Notes: generated from the sequence alone by a model not told the origin. Counted from the first letter of the stretch, positions 1 through 9,755 are shown. The stretch: 64,000 bases of DNA from Oenococcus sp. UCMA 16435 (GCA_004010835.2 CP030868.2:1860001-1924000); one strand, 5' to 3'. A program made the numbers and translations.

Positions 1-80
1 CTTGTTCATACATTTATTTTAGGTTAAAGTATTCGATATTAAAAATATCTATTTTCTTGCCGGTCGGTCTTTGATTACTG

Positions 81-109
81 TTGACGGTTCGCCGGGGATG
101 TTATACACT
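81..109 (+). promoter_or_regulatory. rpsL operon promoter
   Basis: A perfect-start -35 TTGACG (81-86) is followed after 17 nt by TACACT (104-109); TATACA at 102-107 is the alternative -10. Transcription would begin near 116, giving an rpsL leader of about 125 nt. The leader holds several short inverted repeats (for example CCTG/CAGG around 175-193) but no U-tract terminator that I can see. Bases 1-80 hold nothing I can call. Confidence 0.6.
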
Positions 110-244
110 ATTTACGTGCTTTCTTGCGCTTTTGTGCGGTTAAAAGCATTTTTTAAAGTCCAATTTGGGACACGCCTGGTACTGTGGACAGGTCATAAAA
201 AAAGCAAGAGAAACCCAGTATTATCAATTATTTAGGAGAAATAT

Positions 245-658
245 ATGCCAACTATTAACCAATTAGTTCGCAAGCCTCGCAAGCCAAAGACATTCAAGTC
301 TAAGGTTCCAGCTTTGAACTTTGGATATAATTCTATGTCCAGAAAACAAACCAACAATACCGCCCCACAAAAGCGTGGTGTTGCTACCCGTGTCGGAACA
401 ATGACGCCTAAAAAGCCCAATTCGGCTCTTCGTAAGTACGCTCGTGTTCGTCTTTCAAACCAGTACGAAGTTACTGCTTATATTCCAGGAATTGGTCATA
501 ATCTTCAGGAACATTCTGTTGTTTTGATCCGTGGTGGACGTGTCAAGGATCTTCCTGGTGTTCGTTACCATATCATTCGTGGTGCCCTTGATACTGCCGG
601 AGTTGAAGGCCGTATGAATGGACGATCAAAATACGGCGCAAAGCGGCCAAAGAAGTAA
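245..658 (+). CDS. rpsL: 30S ribosomal protein S12
   Basis: This is small-subunit protein S12, which lines the decoding centre. The 137-aa product has the conserved [11 protein letters not shown] loop and the [12 protein letters not shown] loop, where streptomycin-resistance changes occur in other bacteria. The lysine in TPKKPNS is the wild-type, sensitive form. It is about 12 residues longer than the E. coli protein because of the basic insert near residues 20-40 common in Firmicutes. AGGAGA at 234-239 supports the ATG. It is the first gene of the S12-S7-EF-G operon, 12 bp before rpsG. Confidence 0.98.
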   Translation: MPTINQLVRKPRKPKTFKSKVPALNFGYNSMSRKQTNNTAPQKRGVATRVGTMTPKKPNSALRKYARVRLSNQYEVTAYIPGIGHNLQEHSVVLIRGGRVKDLPGVRYHIIRGALDTAGVEGRMNGRSKYGAKRPKK

Positions 659-670
659 AGGAGTAGACCA

Positions 671-1141
671 ATGCCTAGAAAAGCTTATACAAAGCAACAA
701 GAAGTGTTGCCAGACCCAATTTATAATTCAAAACTTGTTAGTCGTTTAATCAACAAGTTAATGCTTGATGGAAAACGTGGAACCGCTTCATCTATCCTCT
801 ACAAAGCTTTCGATCGTATTCAGTCCGAGACTGGTAATGATCCGGTGGAAGTATTTCAACAAGCAATGGAAAATGTTATGCCTGTCCTTGAAGTTAAGGC
901 TCGCCGTGTTGGAGGCTCGAACTATCAGGTTCCTATCGAGGTTCGTCCCGAGCGTCGGACGACTTTAGGCCTTCGCTGGATTGTTCAATATGCGCGTTTG
1001 CGTTCTGAACGGACAATGGAAGAGCGTCTTTCAAAAGAAATCATGGATGCAGCCAACGGCACCGGAGCTTCAGTGAAGAAACGCGACGATACTCACAAAA
1101 TGGCCGAGGCTAACCGTGCCTTTGCCCATTATCGTTGGTGA
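671..1141 (+). CDS. rpsG: 30S ribosomal protein S7
   Basis: S7 nucleates assembly of the 30S head and contacts E-site tRNA. The 156-aa protein has the expected N-terminal MPRK(A)xxKQQ start, the central [24 protein letters not shown] block and the C-terminal [24 protein letters not shown] end. The AAGGAG Shine-Dalgarno overlaps the rpsL stop region, which fits translational coupling. fusA follows after 16 bp. Confidence 0.98.
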
Positions 1142-1157
1142 TTAAGAAGGAGATTAT

Positions 1158-3266
1158 ATGGATACTCGTGAATTCCCTCTAGAGAGGACCCGCAATATTG
1201 GAATTATGGCTCATATCGATGCCGGTAAGACGACAACGACTGAACGTATTCTTTATTACACGGGAAAAATTCATAAAATTGGTGAAACCCATGATGGTGC
1301 TTCGCAAATGGATTTCATGGATCAGGAAAAAGAACGTGGAATTACTATCCAATCAGCTGCAACCACTGCTATTTGGCATGGTTTCCACGAGCAATGGAAA
1401 GATACTCCATACCGTGTTAATATCATCGATACCCCTGGCCACGTTGATTTTACGATTGAAGTTGAACGTTCGTTACGTGTTTTGGATGGGGCGATTGCTG
1501 TTTTGGATGGAGCTGCCGGTGTTGAGCCGCAGACTGAAACCGTTTGGCGTCAGGCAACCACTTATGCTGTTCCACGTCTGGTTTTTGTTAACAAGATGGA
1601 CAAACTGGGAGCTGACTTCCAAATGTCGGTTGATTCACTTAAGGAGCGACTCGATGTTAATGCTAAAGCCATTCAATGGCCAATTGGTGCCGAAGATGAT
1701 TTCGCTGGTGTAATCGACTTGATTCAGCGTGAAGCCTGGTATCCTGACGATAAATTGGGAACCGAATGGGAGAAGCGTCCAATCCCTGATGATTTAAAGG
1801 ATTTAGTTGAAGAGAAGCGTGATGAATTAATTGAAGCGGTTGCTGATGTTGATGATCAACTAATGGAAAAGTATCTTGGTGAAGAGAATATTTCCATCGC
1901 TGATTTAAAGGCGGCTATTCGTCGCGCAACGCTTGCTTTGAAATTCTATCCAGTTTTGGCTGGATCAGCCTACAAAGATAAAGGCGTTCAGCTTTTATTG
2001 GATGCGGTTGTCGACTATTTGCCATCGCCACTTGAAGTTCGTCCTTACACTGCAACGGATCCGGATACAGGTAAAGAAGTTGACTTGATGGCTGATGATA
2101 AAAAGCCTTTTGCTGCTTTGGCTTTCAAGATTATGACTGATCCTTATGTTGGTCGTTTGACTTTCTTACGTGTTTATACGGGAACATTGAAATCTGGATC
2201 ATATGTTCAAAATACGACCAAGGATACACGTGAACGTGTTGGTCGTTTATTACAAATGCATGCAATCACGCGTACCGAGATCGATGAAGTCTTTTCCGGT
2301 GATATTGCTGCCGCTATTGGCCTAAAATCAACTTCAACTGGTGACTCTTTGACTTCGGTTGACCATCCGTTAGTTCTTGAATCAATGGAATTCCCTGATC
2401 CGGTTATTCAGATGGCCGTTGAACCAAAGACGAAGGCTGACCAGGAGAAGATGGCTGAAGCTTTGCAAAAGTTGTCTGAAGAAGATCCTTCTTTCCATGC
2501 TGAAACAAACCCAGAAACCGGTCAGACTTTGATTTCCGGAATGGGTGAGTTGCACCTTGATATCATGGTTGATCGTATGCGCCGTGAATTTAATGTCGAT
2601 GTTAATGTTGGTACTCCGCAGGTTGCTTACCGTGAAGCCTTCACTAAGACGGTACAGGCTCAAGGTAAATATATTCGCCAGTCTGGTGGAAAAGGTCAGT
2701 ATGGTGATGTTTGGATTGAGTTCTCGCCTAACGACGAAGGTAAAGGTTTCGAATTCGACAATGCAATCGTTGGTGGTGTTGTGCCTCGTGAGTATATTCC
2801 AGCCGTTGAGCAGGGCCTAAAAGAAGCAATGCAGTCCGGTCCTTTGGCTGGCTATCCATTGGTTGATTTGAAGGCTAAACTCTATGATGGTAGTTATCAT
2901 GAAGTCGATTCTTCTGAAGCAGCTTTCAAGATCGCTGCCTCAATGTCTTTGCGTGCAGCCTCTAAAACAGCTGGTGCCGTTATCCTTGAGCCAATCATGA
3001 AAGTTTCGATTGTTAGTCCAATTGATAATCTTGGCGATGTTATGGGACACGTGTCGGCTCGTCGTGGAATGATTGAAGACCAGGAAACCCATGGAAATAC
3101 TGTTACAGTAACTTCTAAAGTTCCTTTGGCTGAGATGTTTGGTTACACAACGACTTTGCGTTCAGCAACACAGGGGCGTGGAACATTCCAGATGTTCTTC
3201 GATCACTATGAAGCTGTTCCTCGCAATGTCCAAGAAGATATTATTAAGAATTCTGGTAAAGAATAA
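1158..3266 (+). CDS. fusA: Elongation factor G
   Basis: EF-G is the translocation GTPase. The 702-aa product carries G1 AHIDAGKTT near residue 20, the switch I RGITI segment, G3 DTPGHVDF, G4 NKMD and the G5 region, followed by domain II, domain III (SEEDPSF), domain IV ([11 protein letters not shown]) and domain V (MGHVSARRG). Length is normal for the family. AGGAGA lies before the ATG. It is the last gene of the operon and an intrinsic terminator follows at once. Confidence 0.98.
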   Translation: MDTREFPLERTRNIGIMAHIDAGKTTTTERILYYTGKIHKIGETHDGASQMDFMDQEKERGITIQSAATTAIWHGFHEQWKDTPYRVNIIDTPGHVDFTIEVERSLRVLDGAIAVLDGAAGVEPQTETVWRQATTYAVPRLVFVNKMDKLGADFQMSVDSLKERLDVNAKAIQWPIGAEDDFAGVIDLIQREAWYPDDKLGTEWEKRPIPDDLKDLVEEKRDELIEAVADVDDQLMEKYLGEENISIADLKAAIRRATLALKFYPVLAGSAYKDKGVQLLLDAVVDYLPSPLEVRPYTATDPDTGKEVDLMADDKKPFAALAFKIMTDPYVGRLTFLRVYTGTLKSGSYVQNTTKDTRERVGRLLQMHAITRTEIDEVFSGDIAAAIGLKSTSTGDSLTSVDHPLVLESMEFPDPVIQMAVEPKTKADQEKMAEALQKLSEEDPSFHAETNPETGQTLISGMGELHLDIMVDRMRREFNVDVNVGTPQVAYREAFTKTVQAQGKYIRQSGGKGQYGDVWIEFSPNDEGKGFEFDNAIVGGVVPREYIPAVEQGLKEAMQSGPLAGYPLVDLKAKLYDGSYHEVDSSEAAFKIAASMSLRAASKTAGAVILEPIMKVSIVSPIDNLGDVMGHVSARRGMIEDQETHGNTVTVTSKVPLAEMFGYTTTLRSATQGRGTFQMFFDHYEAVPRNVQEDIIKNSGKE

Positions 3267-3277
3267 TCAGATAAATA

Positions 3278-3304
3278 AAAGCGGGCTTTAGCTCGCTTTT
3301 TTTG
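3278..3304 (+). terminator. Terminator after fusA
   Basis: The arms AAAGCGGGC and GCTCGCTTT (one G-U pair) close a TTTA loop and run into a T-tract. The 200 bp that follow (3305-3503) hold no gene; only the truB ribosome-binding site (GGGGAG before 3504) is clear there. Confidence 0.85.
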
Positions 3305-3503
3305 TGTCTTAATAGTATCGGCTGGTCGTTAATTTCTTAAGTATAAAATTGTGCCAATAAAATATTTTTTTAAACTACTTGCCTGCTGAAGTAAAATTGT
3401 AATCGTGAGTCGTTGGATTTCTTGGGATATCCTGGTTTTTAAAATATCTGTAATTGTCGATGTTTTAGTCGGTCTCGTTGATAATTTGATAGGGGAGATA
3501 TAA

Positions 3504-4400
3504 ATGTATAACGGAATTGTTTTGGTTGATAAACCAGCAGGATTGACCAGTTTTGATGTGGTTGCTAAATTAAGAAAAGTGTTTCAACAAAAGCAAATCG
3601 GACACACTGGGACTCTAGACCCGTCCGTAACTGGTTTACTTGTAATTGTTCTTGGCAAAGCAACAAAATTAATTGATTATCTTCAGGAAAATCAGAAACA
3701 ATATCGTGGCACTTTGATTCTCGGATTAAAAACCGATACTCAGGATATGGACGGCCAAGTTATTGAGATACGCGCTTTGAAAGAAGCAATTGCCGATATT
3801 AAAAAAAAGACTGCTTTTGATAGTTTTCTTGGAATTTCCGAGCAAATTCCGCCGATGTATTCTGCTGTTAAAGTAGGTGGAAAACATTTATACGAACTGG
3901 CTCGGAAGGGCGAAACTGTCGAAAGAAAAGCTAGAAAAATTGAAGTGACAGAATTTTGTCAGGTAGGCGGATCAAAATTCGATATTAATAAAGGTCAGGA
4001 ATATATTAATTTTGTTGCAACTGTCTCGAAAGGGACTTACATACGAACTTTAATTGAAGATTTTGGTTCAAAATTGGGTCTTCCTGCGACGATGCTGAAA
4101 TTAAGGCGAATTGAAGCTGACAGCTATCACGTTAAAAATGCAAATAATTTAGAGGAAATATTGGCTAGTAAGGAACCGAACCAATTTATTGTTCCAATGG
4201 AGAAGCTCCTGCCAACATTACCAAAATATTCAATTAATAGCGACGATTGGCAACTGGCTAAAAACGGTGGTTGGTTAAAGGGACTGCCAATTTCCGTTTC
4301 ACCGATTAAAATTTTTTACAACAATAGTTTCCAGGCTATTTATGAAAATCATGATGGACTTTATAAGCCAAGAAAGATGTTGATTCATGAAGATAATTAA
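3504..4400 (+). CDS. truB: tRNA pseudouridine(55) synthase
   Basis: TruB isomerises U55 in the T-loop of tRNAs. The 298-aa protein begins with GIVLVDKPAGLTSFDVV and has the catalytic motif GHTGTLDPSVTGLL with its nucleophilic Asp near residue 39, then the KVGGKHLYELARKGE and KGTYIRTLIEDFG motifs of TruB/Cbf5. The gene overlaps ribF by 14 bp. The usual upstream nusA-infB-rbfA genes are absent here. Confidence 0.95.
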   Translation: MYNGIVLVDKPAGLTSFDVVAKLRKVFQQKQIGHTGTLDPSVTGLLVIVLGKATKLIDYLQENQKQYRGTLILGLKTDTQDMDGQVIEIRALKEAIADIKKKTAFDSFLGISEQIPPMYSAVKVGGKHLYELARKGETVERKARKIEVTEFCQVGGSKFDINKGQEYINFVATVSKGTYIRTLIEDFGSKLGLPATMLKLRRIEADSYHVKNANNLEEILASKEPNQFIVPMEKLLPTLPKYSINSDDWQLAKNGGWLKGLPISVSPIKIFYNNSFQAIYENHDGLYKPRKMLIHEDN

Positions 4401-5361
4401 TTTAAAGTTTCCGAACAGATACAGCAACAAAAAAAAAGAATTTGTTTTGGCAATGGGTTACTTTGATGGTCTCCATTTGGGCCATCAAACTGTCATTAAG
4501 CAAGCTAAAAAAATTGCTGACGAACAGCATTTAAAGCTAGCTATTTTAACGTATTCACAGTCACCGACAGGTTTCTATATTAACGATCCAATTTTAAAAG
4601 TTCCGATCCTTCCATTTCGACAAAAAATGCAGATGCTTGATAAAATCGGCGTCGATACAGTTTTTTTGATTGATTATAGTTTAGAGTTCGGTGATCAAAA
4701 CCCAAAGGATTATGTTGACAATTACTTGGCCAAACTTGGTGCTGCGGTTGTTGTTGCCGGTTTTGACCATACTTATGGATCCCTTAAAGAAATAGCGGAC
4801 ATGAAACATCTACCCGGATATGCTGACGGACGTTTTAAAGTTCTAACAATTGGGGGGTGTGCTGATTATTTTGGCAAAATTTCATCAACAAGAATTCGAC
4901 GTCTACTATTTGATGGGAATCTTCAGGCTGTTAACCAATTGCTGGGTTATCAATTTCAGACGGTCGGCTTTGTGGTCCATGGTAATCAAATTGGTCGGAA
5001 GATTGGTTTTCCAACTGCCAATCAAGCTTTAGAGGAAAAACAATTATTACCGAAAAGTGCTGTTTATGCTGTTAAAACAAAAATTGTTACTGGGCCACTT
5101 GCGGGTAAGATTTTTGACGGGATGGCTTCGATTGGCCATAATGAAACTTTTGGCAGCGATAATCCAATAACGATTGAAATTAATTTGTTTGATTTTTCGG
5201 ATGATATTTATGATGAAGAAATTATTGTTTACTGGATCGCGTTCTTAAGAGAACAGATAAAATACGCAAATGCCGAAGAACTAGTTGATCAACTAAAACA
5301 AGACCAAATAGATAGTTTGCACATTTTAAACAAATCGCCAAAAATCGAAAATTATTTTTGA
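4387..5361 (+). CDS. ribF: Bifunctional riboflavin kinase / FAD synthetase
   Basis: RibF phosphorylates riboflavin to FMN and adenylylates FMN to FAD. The N-terminal nucleotidyltransferase domain shows GYFDGLHLGHQTVI near residue 24 and the ISSTRIRRLL motif. The C-terminal riboflavin kinase domain shows GRKIGFPTANQ, the AVYAVKT strand and the EINLFDF segment. Length 324 aa is normal. It starts inside the end of truB, so translation is probably coupled. I see no FMN riboswitch before the pair. Confidence 0.95.
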   Translation: MKIINLKFPNRYSNKKKEFVLAMGYFDGLHLGHQTVIKQAKKIADEQHLKLAILTYSQSPTGFYINDPILKVPILPFRQKMQMLDKIGVDTVFLIDYSLEFGDQNPKDYVDNYLAKLGAAVVVAGFDHTYGSLKEIADMKHLPGYADGRFKVLTIGGCADYFGKISSTRIRRLLFDGNLQAVNQLLGYQFQTVGFVVHGNQIGRKIGFPTANQALEEKQLLPKSAVYAVKTKIVTGPLAGKIFDGMASIGHNETFGSDNPITIEINLFDFSDDIYDEEIIVYWIAFLREQIKYANAEELVDQLKQDQIDSLHILNKSPKIENYF

Positions 5362-5370
5362 TTTTTTGAA

Positions 5371-5901
5371 TTATTGATTAATTATTAATTGATAAGCAAT
5401 CCTGGCGTTGTCTTGATATTCGTTAACGTAAATGATGCCTCGTTTTTGAAATGATAGTTTTTCACCAAGATGCTGCATGGCGTAATTAAGGCGGTGAGTA
5501 TCAAAACGAACCTGATTAAAGTCAAGCCTTTCTGACTCTTTAATTAACAGTTGAAAGAAAATTGTTGCCAGATGGCGGCCAATAAATTGATCGGAAATTG
5601 CGATTCGGTGAATTGTTGTATAGTGCAAATTATTTGCCTGCAGCCAACTTCCATTTTCAATCTTTGCATAACTCGCTTCCGGAACCTGCATTAGAGCAGC
5701 AACTCCGGCAATTTTTTTGTCGACGATTAATAGGTAGGACCAATTTTTATTGATATCTGTTTTGAAGGAATTTTTATTTGGGTATTCTCCTTGCCACTGA
5801 GGAGAACCGGCAGCCTTTAAGCGAGATTTTGCTGCTCGTATAATTTCCATAATTTCAGGAATATCGCTTTCTTTTGCCAATCTAATTGAAATTTTTGTCA
5901 T
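5371..5901 (-). CDS. GNAT-family N-acetyltransferase
   Basis: The 176-aa protein has the GNAT fold pattern: an N-terminal IRLAKESDIPEIMEII strand-helix, the IAGVAALM strand, then a HRIAISDQFIGRHLATIFFQLLIKESE segment matching motif A (acetyl-CoA pyrophosphate loop, here diverged from Q/RxxGxG/A to FIGRHLA). The substrate cannot be read from sequence. It is convergent with ribF (9 bp gap) and divergent from grpE. A TAAAAT -10 (5913-5908) ends 6 nt before the ATG with no Shine-Dalgarno, and its -35 region falls in the CtsR-type box of grpE, so it may be co-regulated with the chaperones. Confidence 0.8.
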   Translation of the reverse strand: MTKISIRLAKESDIPEIMEIIRAAKSRLKAAGSPQWQGEYPNKNSFKTDINKNWSYLLIVDKKIAGVAALMQVPEASYAKIENGSWLQANNLHYTTIHRIAISDQFIGRHLATIFFQLLIKESERLDFNQVRFDTHRLNYAMQHLGEKLSFQKRGIIYVNEYQDNARIAYQLIINQ

Positions 5902-5927
5902 GATTTAATTTTATCTCAAAGAAAATG

Positions 5928-5967
5928 TTTGACCAATCTTGACTATTTGACCAATATTGTTTATTAT
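5928..5967 (+). promoter_or_regulatory. CtsR-type operator with embedded grpE promoter
   Basis: Three heptads occur: TTTGACC (5928-5934), CTTGACT (5938-5944) and TTTGACC (5946-5952). The first two, 3 nt apart, match the reverse complement of the CtsR consensus (RGTCAAA-N3-RGTCAAA) with one mismatch. TTGACT (5939-5944) is also a good -35, 17 nt before a TATTAT -10 (5962-5967). A bound repressor would therefore cover the -35. No CIRCE element (TTAGCACTC-N9-GAGTGCTAA) is present. CtsR binding is inferred from the motif. Confidence 0.75.
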
Positions 5968-5993
5968 TTTCAGGTACGAATTGAGGTGATCTT

Positions 5994-6593
5994 TTGGTAG
6001 AAAAAAAGAAATCGCAAGCAGAAAAAGACAGTCAATCAGCGACTGAAGAAGAAATCGAAAAAGCGGTGAAGGGATCAAAGCGTGATTCAAAGGCGGCAAC
6101 AGATGAAAGTGCCACTTCGTCAGCTTCAGATTCTTCGACTGCTTCAAGCGAGACTGCTCCGGCGGTTGATTATGAGGATAAGTTTTATCGTGCTGAAGCA
6201 GAGATGCAGAATATGCAGCAGCGTTTTAGTAAAGAGCGTGCTAATATTCTTAAGTATGAAGGACAAGGTTTGGCAAAAAGTATTTTGCCGGCACTTGATA
6301 ATTTAGAGCGTGCATTATCTGTTAGTGTTGATGATCCTGCTTCGAAAAAAATTCAGGATGGTATTGAATTAACTTATAAATCCTTGAGTAATGCTTTGAC
6401 AGATAACGGTATTGTTGAAATTGGCAAAGCTGGGGACCAGTTTGATCCAAATCTTCACAATGCAATTCAAAAGACACCGATTGATGATCCTAAAAAACAA
6501 AAAGAAGATACAGTTGCTATTGTTTTGCAAAAGGGTTACCAATTACATGACCGGGTGCTACGTCCGGCAATGGTTAGTGTTTATACAAAATGA
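5994..6593 (+). CDS. grpE: GrpE nucleotide exchange factor
   Basis: GrpE releases ADP from DnaK. The 199-aa product starts at TTG with a strong GAGGTGAT ribosome-binding site at 5983-5990. Residues 1-58 are a charged, Ser/Ala/Thr-rich disordered tail. The conserved part begins with YEDKFYRAEAEMQNMQQRFSKER, continues through the ILPALDNLERAL helix and ends with the beta-domain motif VLQKGYQLHDRVLRPAMVSVY. It is the first gene of grpE-dnaK-dnaJ; no hrcA precedes it. Confidence 0.95.
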   Translation: MVEKKKSQAEKDSQSATEEEIEKAVKGSKRDSKAATDESATSSASDSSTASSETAPAVDYEDKFYRAEAEMQNMQQRFSKERANILKYEGQGLAKSILPALDNLERALSVSVDDPASKKIQDGIELTYKSLSNALTDNGIVEIGKAGDQFDPNLHNAIQKTPIDDPKKQKEDTVAIVLQKGYQLHDRVLRPAMVSVYTK

Positions 6594-6605
6594 GGAGGAC
6601 TTTAA

Positions 6606-8459
6606 ATGTCAAAAATTATTGGTATTGATTTAGGAACTACTAATTCAGCTGTTGCCGTTATGGAAGGCAGTCAGCCAAAAATTATTACAAACCCGGATGG
6701 TGGACGGACTACTCCATCAGTCGTTGCTTTTAAAAACGGTGAAATTCAGGTAGGAGATGTTGCAAAGCGCCAGGCGATTGTTAATCCGGAAACAATTTCA
6801 TCTATCAAGCGTCATATGGGAGAAAGCAGTTACCGTGTTAAGGCAAACGGTAAGGAATATCGCCCTGAAGAAATTTCTGCGATGATCTTGCAATATATTA
6901 AAAAGTATGCGGAAGATTATCTTGGTGAGGCAGTTAAAGATGCCGTTATTACGGTACCGGCTTACTTTAATGATGCACAGCGTCAAGCGACTAAGGATGC
7001 TGGAAAAATCGCCGGTTTGAATGTTCAACGTATTATTAACGAACCAACTGCCGCTGCTTTAGCTTTTGGCTTGGACAAGTTGGACAAAGATCAAAAAATT
7101 CTCGTTTACGATCTTGGAGGGGGAACTTTTGATGTTTCTATCCTGGAATTAGGCGACGGTGTTTTTGAAGTTCTGTCGACTAACGGCGATACTCATCTTG
7201 GTGGTGATGATTTCGATCAAAAAGTAATCGATTGGCTTGTTGAAGACTTCAAAAAAGAGAATGGAGTTGATCTTTCAGCCGACTCTTTGGCTCTTCAGCG
7301 TTTGAAAGACGAGGCAGAAAAAGCTAAAAAGACCTTATCGTCTGCTAATGAAGCACAGATTTTACTTCCATTTATTCATCAGAATTTGAATATTGACAAG
7401 ACCCTAACACGTGCGCAATTCAATCAGTTAACTGCCGATTTGGTTGACCGTGCTAAGGGCCCAGTTCAAAATGCGATGAAAGATGCCGGTTTAAGTTTCT
7501 CTGATATTAATGAGGTTATCTTGAATGGTGGTTCAACTCGTATTCCGGCCGTTCAAGATTCAGTTAAAGAATTAACCGGTAAGGAACCAAACCATTCAAT
7601 TAACCCCGATGAGGCTGTTGCTCTTGGTGCCGCAATTCAAGGTGCTGTTATTACTGGTGATGTCAAGGATGTCGTTTTGCTTGATGTTACTCCTCTGTCA
7701 TTAGGTATTGAGACAATGGGTGGTGTAATGACCAAGTTAATTGACCGCAATACAACCATTCCAACTTCTAAGTCGCAGGTTTTCTCAACTGCTGCTGATA
7801 ACCAACCGGCTGTTGATATTCACGTTTTACAAGGTGAACGTCCGATGGCGGCTGACAACAAGACACTTGGTAATTTTCAATTGACGGATATTCCTGCAGC
7901 GCCACGTGGTGTACCACAAATTGAAGTTAGCTTCGATATTGATCGTAATGGAATTGTTTCAGTTTCTGCTAAGGATAAAGGAACTGGTAAGAGCCAAAAA
8001 ATTACGATTCAAAATCCTGGTAGTCTTTCCAAAGACGAAATCAATAAGATGGTTAAAGATGCCGAATCCAACGAAGAAGCTGATAAGAAAAAGAAAGATG
8101 AAGTCGACTTGCATAACCAAGTTGATCAATTGATTTTCTCCAGCGAAAAGACTTTGTCAGATGTTGGCGACAAGCTTGGCGATTCTGATAAAAAACCAGT
8201 ACAAGACGCTTTGGATGAATTGAAAAAAGCTAAGGATTCAAATAATACCGAGACCTTAAAAGATAAGAAAGATGCTCTTGAAAAGGCTGCTCAAGCATTA
8301 GCTGTAAAACTTTATCAGCAGGCTGGGCCGCAATCGGGTGCTACCGGACAAACCGGGAAGGCTGGACAAACTGGTCCTGATAGCGACGGTAAGACCGGTG
8401 ACGATGGTAAAACTGTTGATGGCGATTTTAAAGAAGTCAATCCAGACGATAAAAAGTAA
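6606..8459 (+). CDS. dnaK: Chaperone DnaK (Hsp70)
   Basis: DnaK is the ATP-driven Hsp70 chaperone. The 617-aa protein has [10 protein letters not shown] at the N-terminus, [17 protein letters not shown], the [12 protein letters not shown] connect motif, the phosphate loop [10 protein letters not shown] and the GGSTRIPAV adenosine motif. The linker [14 protein letters not shown] leads to the substrate-binding domain. The lid ends in a Gly/Gln/Thr-rich tail finishing [15 protein letters not shown] lies just before the ATG. It is 12 bp after grpE and 40 bp before dnaJ. Confidence 0.98.
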   Translation: MSKIIGIDLGTTNSAVAVMEGSQPKIITNPDGGRTTPSVVAFKNGEIQVGDVAKRQAIVNPETISSIKRHMGESSYRVKANGKEYRPEEISAMILQYIKKYAEDYLGEAVKDAVITVPAYFNDAQRQATKDAGKIAGLNVQRIINEPTAAALAFGLDKLDKDQKILVYDLGGGTFDVSILELGDGVFEVLSTNGDTHLGGDDFDQKVIDWLVEDFKKENGVDLSADSLALQRLKDEAEKAKKTLSSANEAQILLPFIHQNLNIDKTLTRAQFNQLTADLVDRAKGPVQNAMKDAGLSFSDINEVILNGGSTRIPAVQDSVKELTGKEPNHSINPDEAVALGAAIQGAVITGDVKDVVLLDVTPLSLGIETMGGVMTKLIDRNTTIPTSKSQVFSTAADNQPAVDIHVLQGERPMAADNKTLGNFQLTDIPAAPRGVPQIEVSFDIDRNGIVSVSAKDKGTGKSQKITIQNPGSLSKDEINKMVKDAESNEEADKKKKDEVDLHNQVDQLIFSSEKTLSDVGDKLGDSDKKPVQDALDELKKAKDSNNTETLKDKKDALEKAAQALAVKLYQQAGPQSGATGQTGKAGQTGPDSDGKTGDDGKTVDGDFKEVNPDDKK

Positions 8460-8470
8460 TTAATAAAATT

Positions 8471-8489
8471 GTTGGGTGAAATTCCCAAC
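8471..8489 (+). other. Stem-loop between dnaK and dnaJ
   Basis: GTTGGG and CCCAAC form a perfect 6-bp stem around a 7-nt loop in the only intergenic gap of the chaperone operon. No T-tract follows, so it is not an intrinsic terminator. Neither the GTG at 8476 nor the ATG at 8500 has a recognisable Shine-Dalgarno. The hairpin may set mRNA stability or dnaJ translation; that role is inference. Confidence 0.5.
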
Positions 8490-8499
8490 CTACATAATT

Positions 8500-9432
8500 A
8501 TGGATAATGAAGAATATTACAAAATTCTTGGTGTGGCTAAAGACGCCAGTCAGGATGAAATAAAACATGCTTATCGGAAGATGTCAAAGAAATATCATCC
8601 GGATCTCAATCATCAACCGGGAGCTGAAGATAAGTACAAGCAAGTCCAAGAGGCCTATGATACTTTAGGTGATTCGCAAAAACGAGCAGCTTATGACAAG
8701 TATGGTAAAGCTGGTGCGAACGCTAACAACGGTCAAGGTGGTTTTGGTGGTGGTTTCCAACAGAGTGGATTTAATTTTAATGGTCAGGATTTTGGTGATT
8801 TTAGTGATATTTTCAGCCAGATGTTTGGTGGCTCCTTTAATCCGAACGGACCAAGAAAAGGCCGTGATCTGCAATATCGGATCAATTTAACTTTTGAAGA
8901 AGCTGTTTTTGGAAAAGAAACTGAGATTAAATATGTCCGCCAGGAAACCGGTGGAAATTCTAAAGAGCATAGCGTAAAAGTTACGATTCCAGCTGGAGTT
9001 GAAACCGGTCAACAGATGCGTTTGGCTGGACAAGGAGAAGCCGGAACACATGGTGGACCTTACGGAGATTTGTATGTAGAATTCGTTGTTGGCAATTCTA
9101 AAGATGGTTTTAAACGCCAAGGAGCAAACATTTATCTTGAGGAACCAATTAGCTTTGTTCAGGCAGCTCTTGGCGATAAAATTAATGTTAAAACTGTTCA
9201 TGGCGATGTTGAATTGACAATCCCGGCCGGAACCCAGACGGATACAGAATTTAGACTACGGGGCAAGGGCGCTCCATACGTTAATTCTTCACGGGTTGGT
9301 GATGAATATGTCAAAGTTGTTGTTCAAGTACCAAAAAGATTAAACGAAAAGGAAAGAAAAGCATTGAAAACATATGCTGATCTTCGTGGAGAAAATGTTA
9401 CTCCACAAAAAAGAAAGGGACTGTTTGGCTAG
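8500..9432 (+). CDS. dnaJ: DnaJ co-chaperone lacking the zinc-finger domain
   Basis: This is an Hsp40 partner of DnaK. I chose the ATG at 8500 because the family starts with a short D/E-x-YYxILGV; an in-frame GTG at 8476 is the alternative. The 310-aa product has a J domain (1-66, HPD at 33-35), a Gly/Phe-rich linker (about 75-118) and both C-terminal beta-barrel domains ([22 protein letters not shown], then the [14 protein letters not shown] repeat). The four CxxCxGxG motifs expected between about residues 146 and 157 are missing and I see no cysteine in the protein. The gene is otherwise the normal operon dnaJ. Confidence 0.9.
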   Translation: MDNEEYYKILGVAKDASQDEIKHAYRKMSKKYHPDLNHQPGAEDKYKQVQEAYDTLGDSQKRAAYDKYGKAGANANNGQGGFGGGFQQSGFNFNGQDFGDFSDIFSQMFGGSFNPNGPRKGRDLQYRINLTFEEAVFGKETEIKYVRQETGGNSKEHSVKVTIPAGVETGQQMRLAGQGEAGTHGGPYGDLYVEFVVGNSKDGFKRQGANIYLEEPISFVQAALGDKINVKTVHGDVELTIPAGTQTDTEFRLRGKGAPYVNSSRVGDEYVKVVVQVPKRLNEKERKALKTYADLRGENVTPQKRKGLFG

Positions 9433-9449
9433 CAAATGGTCTTTTTATT

Positions 9450-9755
9450 ATGAAAAAAAATGCGTATAAAGTCCAATTATTCTACGGTTTTCCGGTTGAA
9501 CAAGATGATAATGGAAATTATTTCTGTTCTAACGATCGAGTGAAATTGAGTATTTGGCGAACTGGGAAACATTCAAGCGGACATTTCCAACAAATCGGCC
9601 AGTTGTTTTTGACGGAAAACAATTTGATTGTAGTCATATTAAAGGTTAAGGACCTGAATTTTAATAAACGTCACAGTTATACACCATTAGCAAGATTTTT
9701 GAATAAAAAAATAGACGATTCGGAACTGAATCGTCTAAAAAAATTATTGGTGTGA
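9450..9755 (+). CDS. Small protein of unknown function
   Basis: I do not recognise this 101-aa basic protein. It has no membrane segment or signal peptide. It looks like a compact beta-rich domain (YKVQLFYGFPVEQ, VKLSIWRTGKH, LIVVILKVKDL) ending in a Lys-rich helix. It begins 18 bp after dnaJ, so it may be read through from the chaperone operon, but its Shine-Dalgarno is weak. Its last 12 bases overlap the convergent peptidase gene, and its 3' coding end contains that gene's terminator hairpin. Confidence 0.55.
   Translation: MKKNAYKVQLFYGFPVEQDDNGNYFCSNDRVKLSIWRTGKHSSGHFQQIGQLFLTENNLIVVILKVKDLNFNKRHSYTPLARFLNKKIDDSELNRLKKLLV
9704..9737 (-). terminator. Terminator of the S9 peptidase gene, inside the convergent gene
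   Basis: A perfect 10-bp stem (TAGACGATTC at 9712-9721 with GAATCGTCTA at 9728-9737) is followed on the minus strand by seven Ts (complement of the A-run 9705-9711). It lies wholly within the 3' coding part of the 9450-9755 gene. A second A-run on the right makes it a poor terminator for the plus strand. Confidence 0.8.

Noticed and set aside
3305-3503. FMN riboswitch before truB-ribF
   Set aside because: The region lacks the conserved FMN-box blocks and any terminator-like second hairpin.
5902-5993. Search for a CIRCE element upstream of grpE
   Set aside because: No TTAGCACTC-N9-GAGTGCTAA inverted repeat is present; only CtsR-type heptads are seen.
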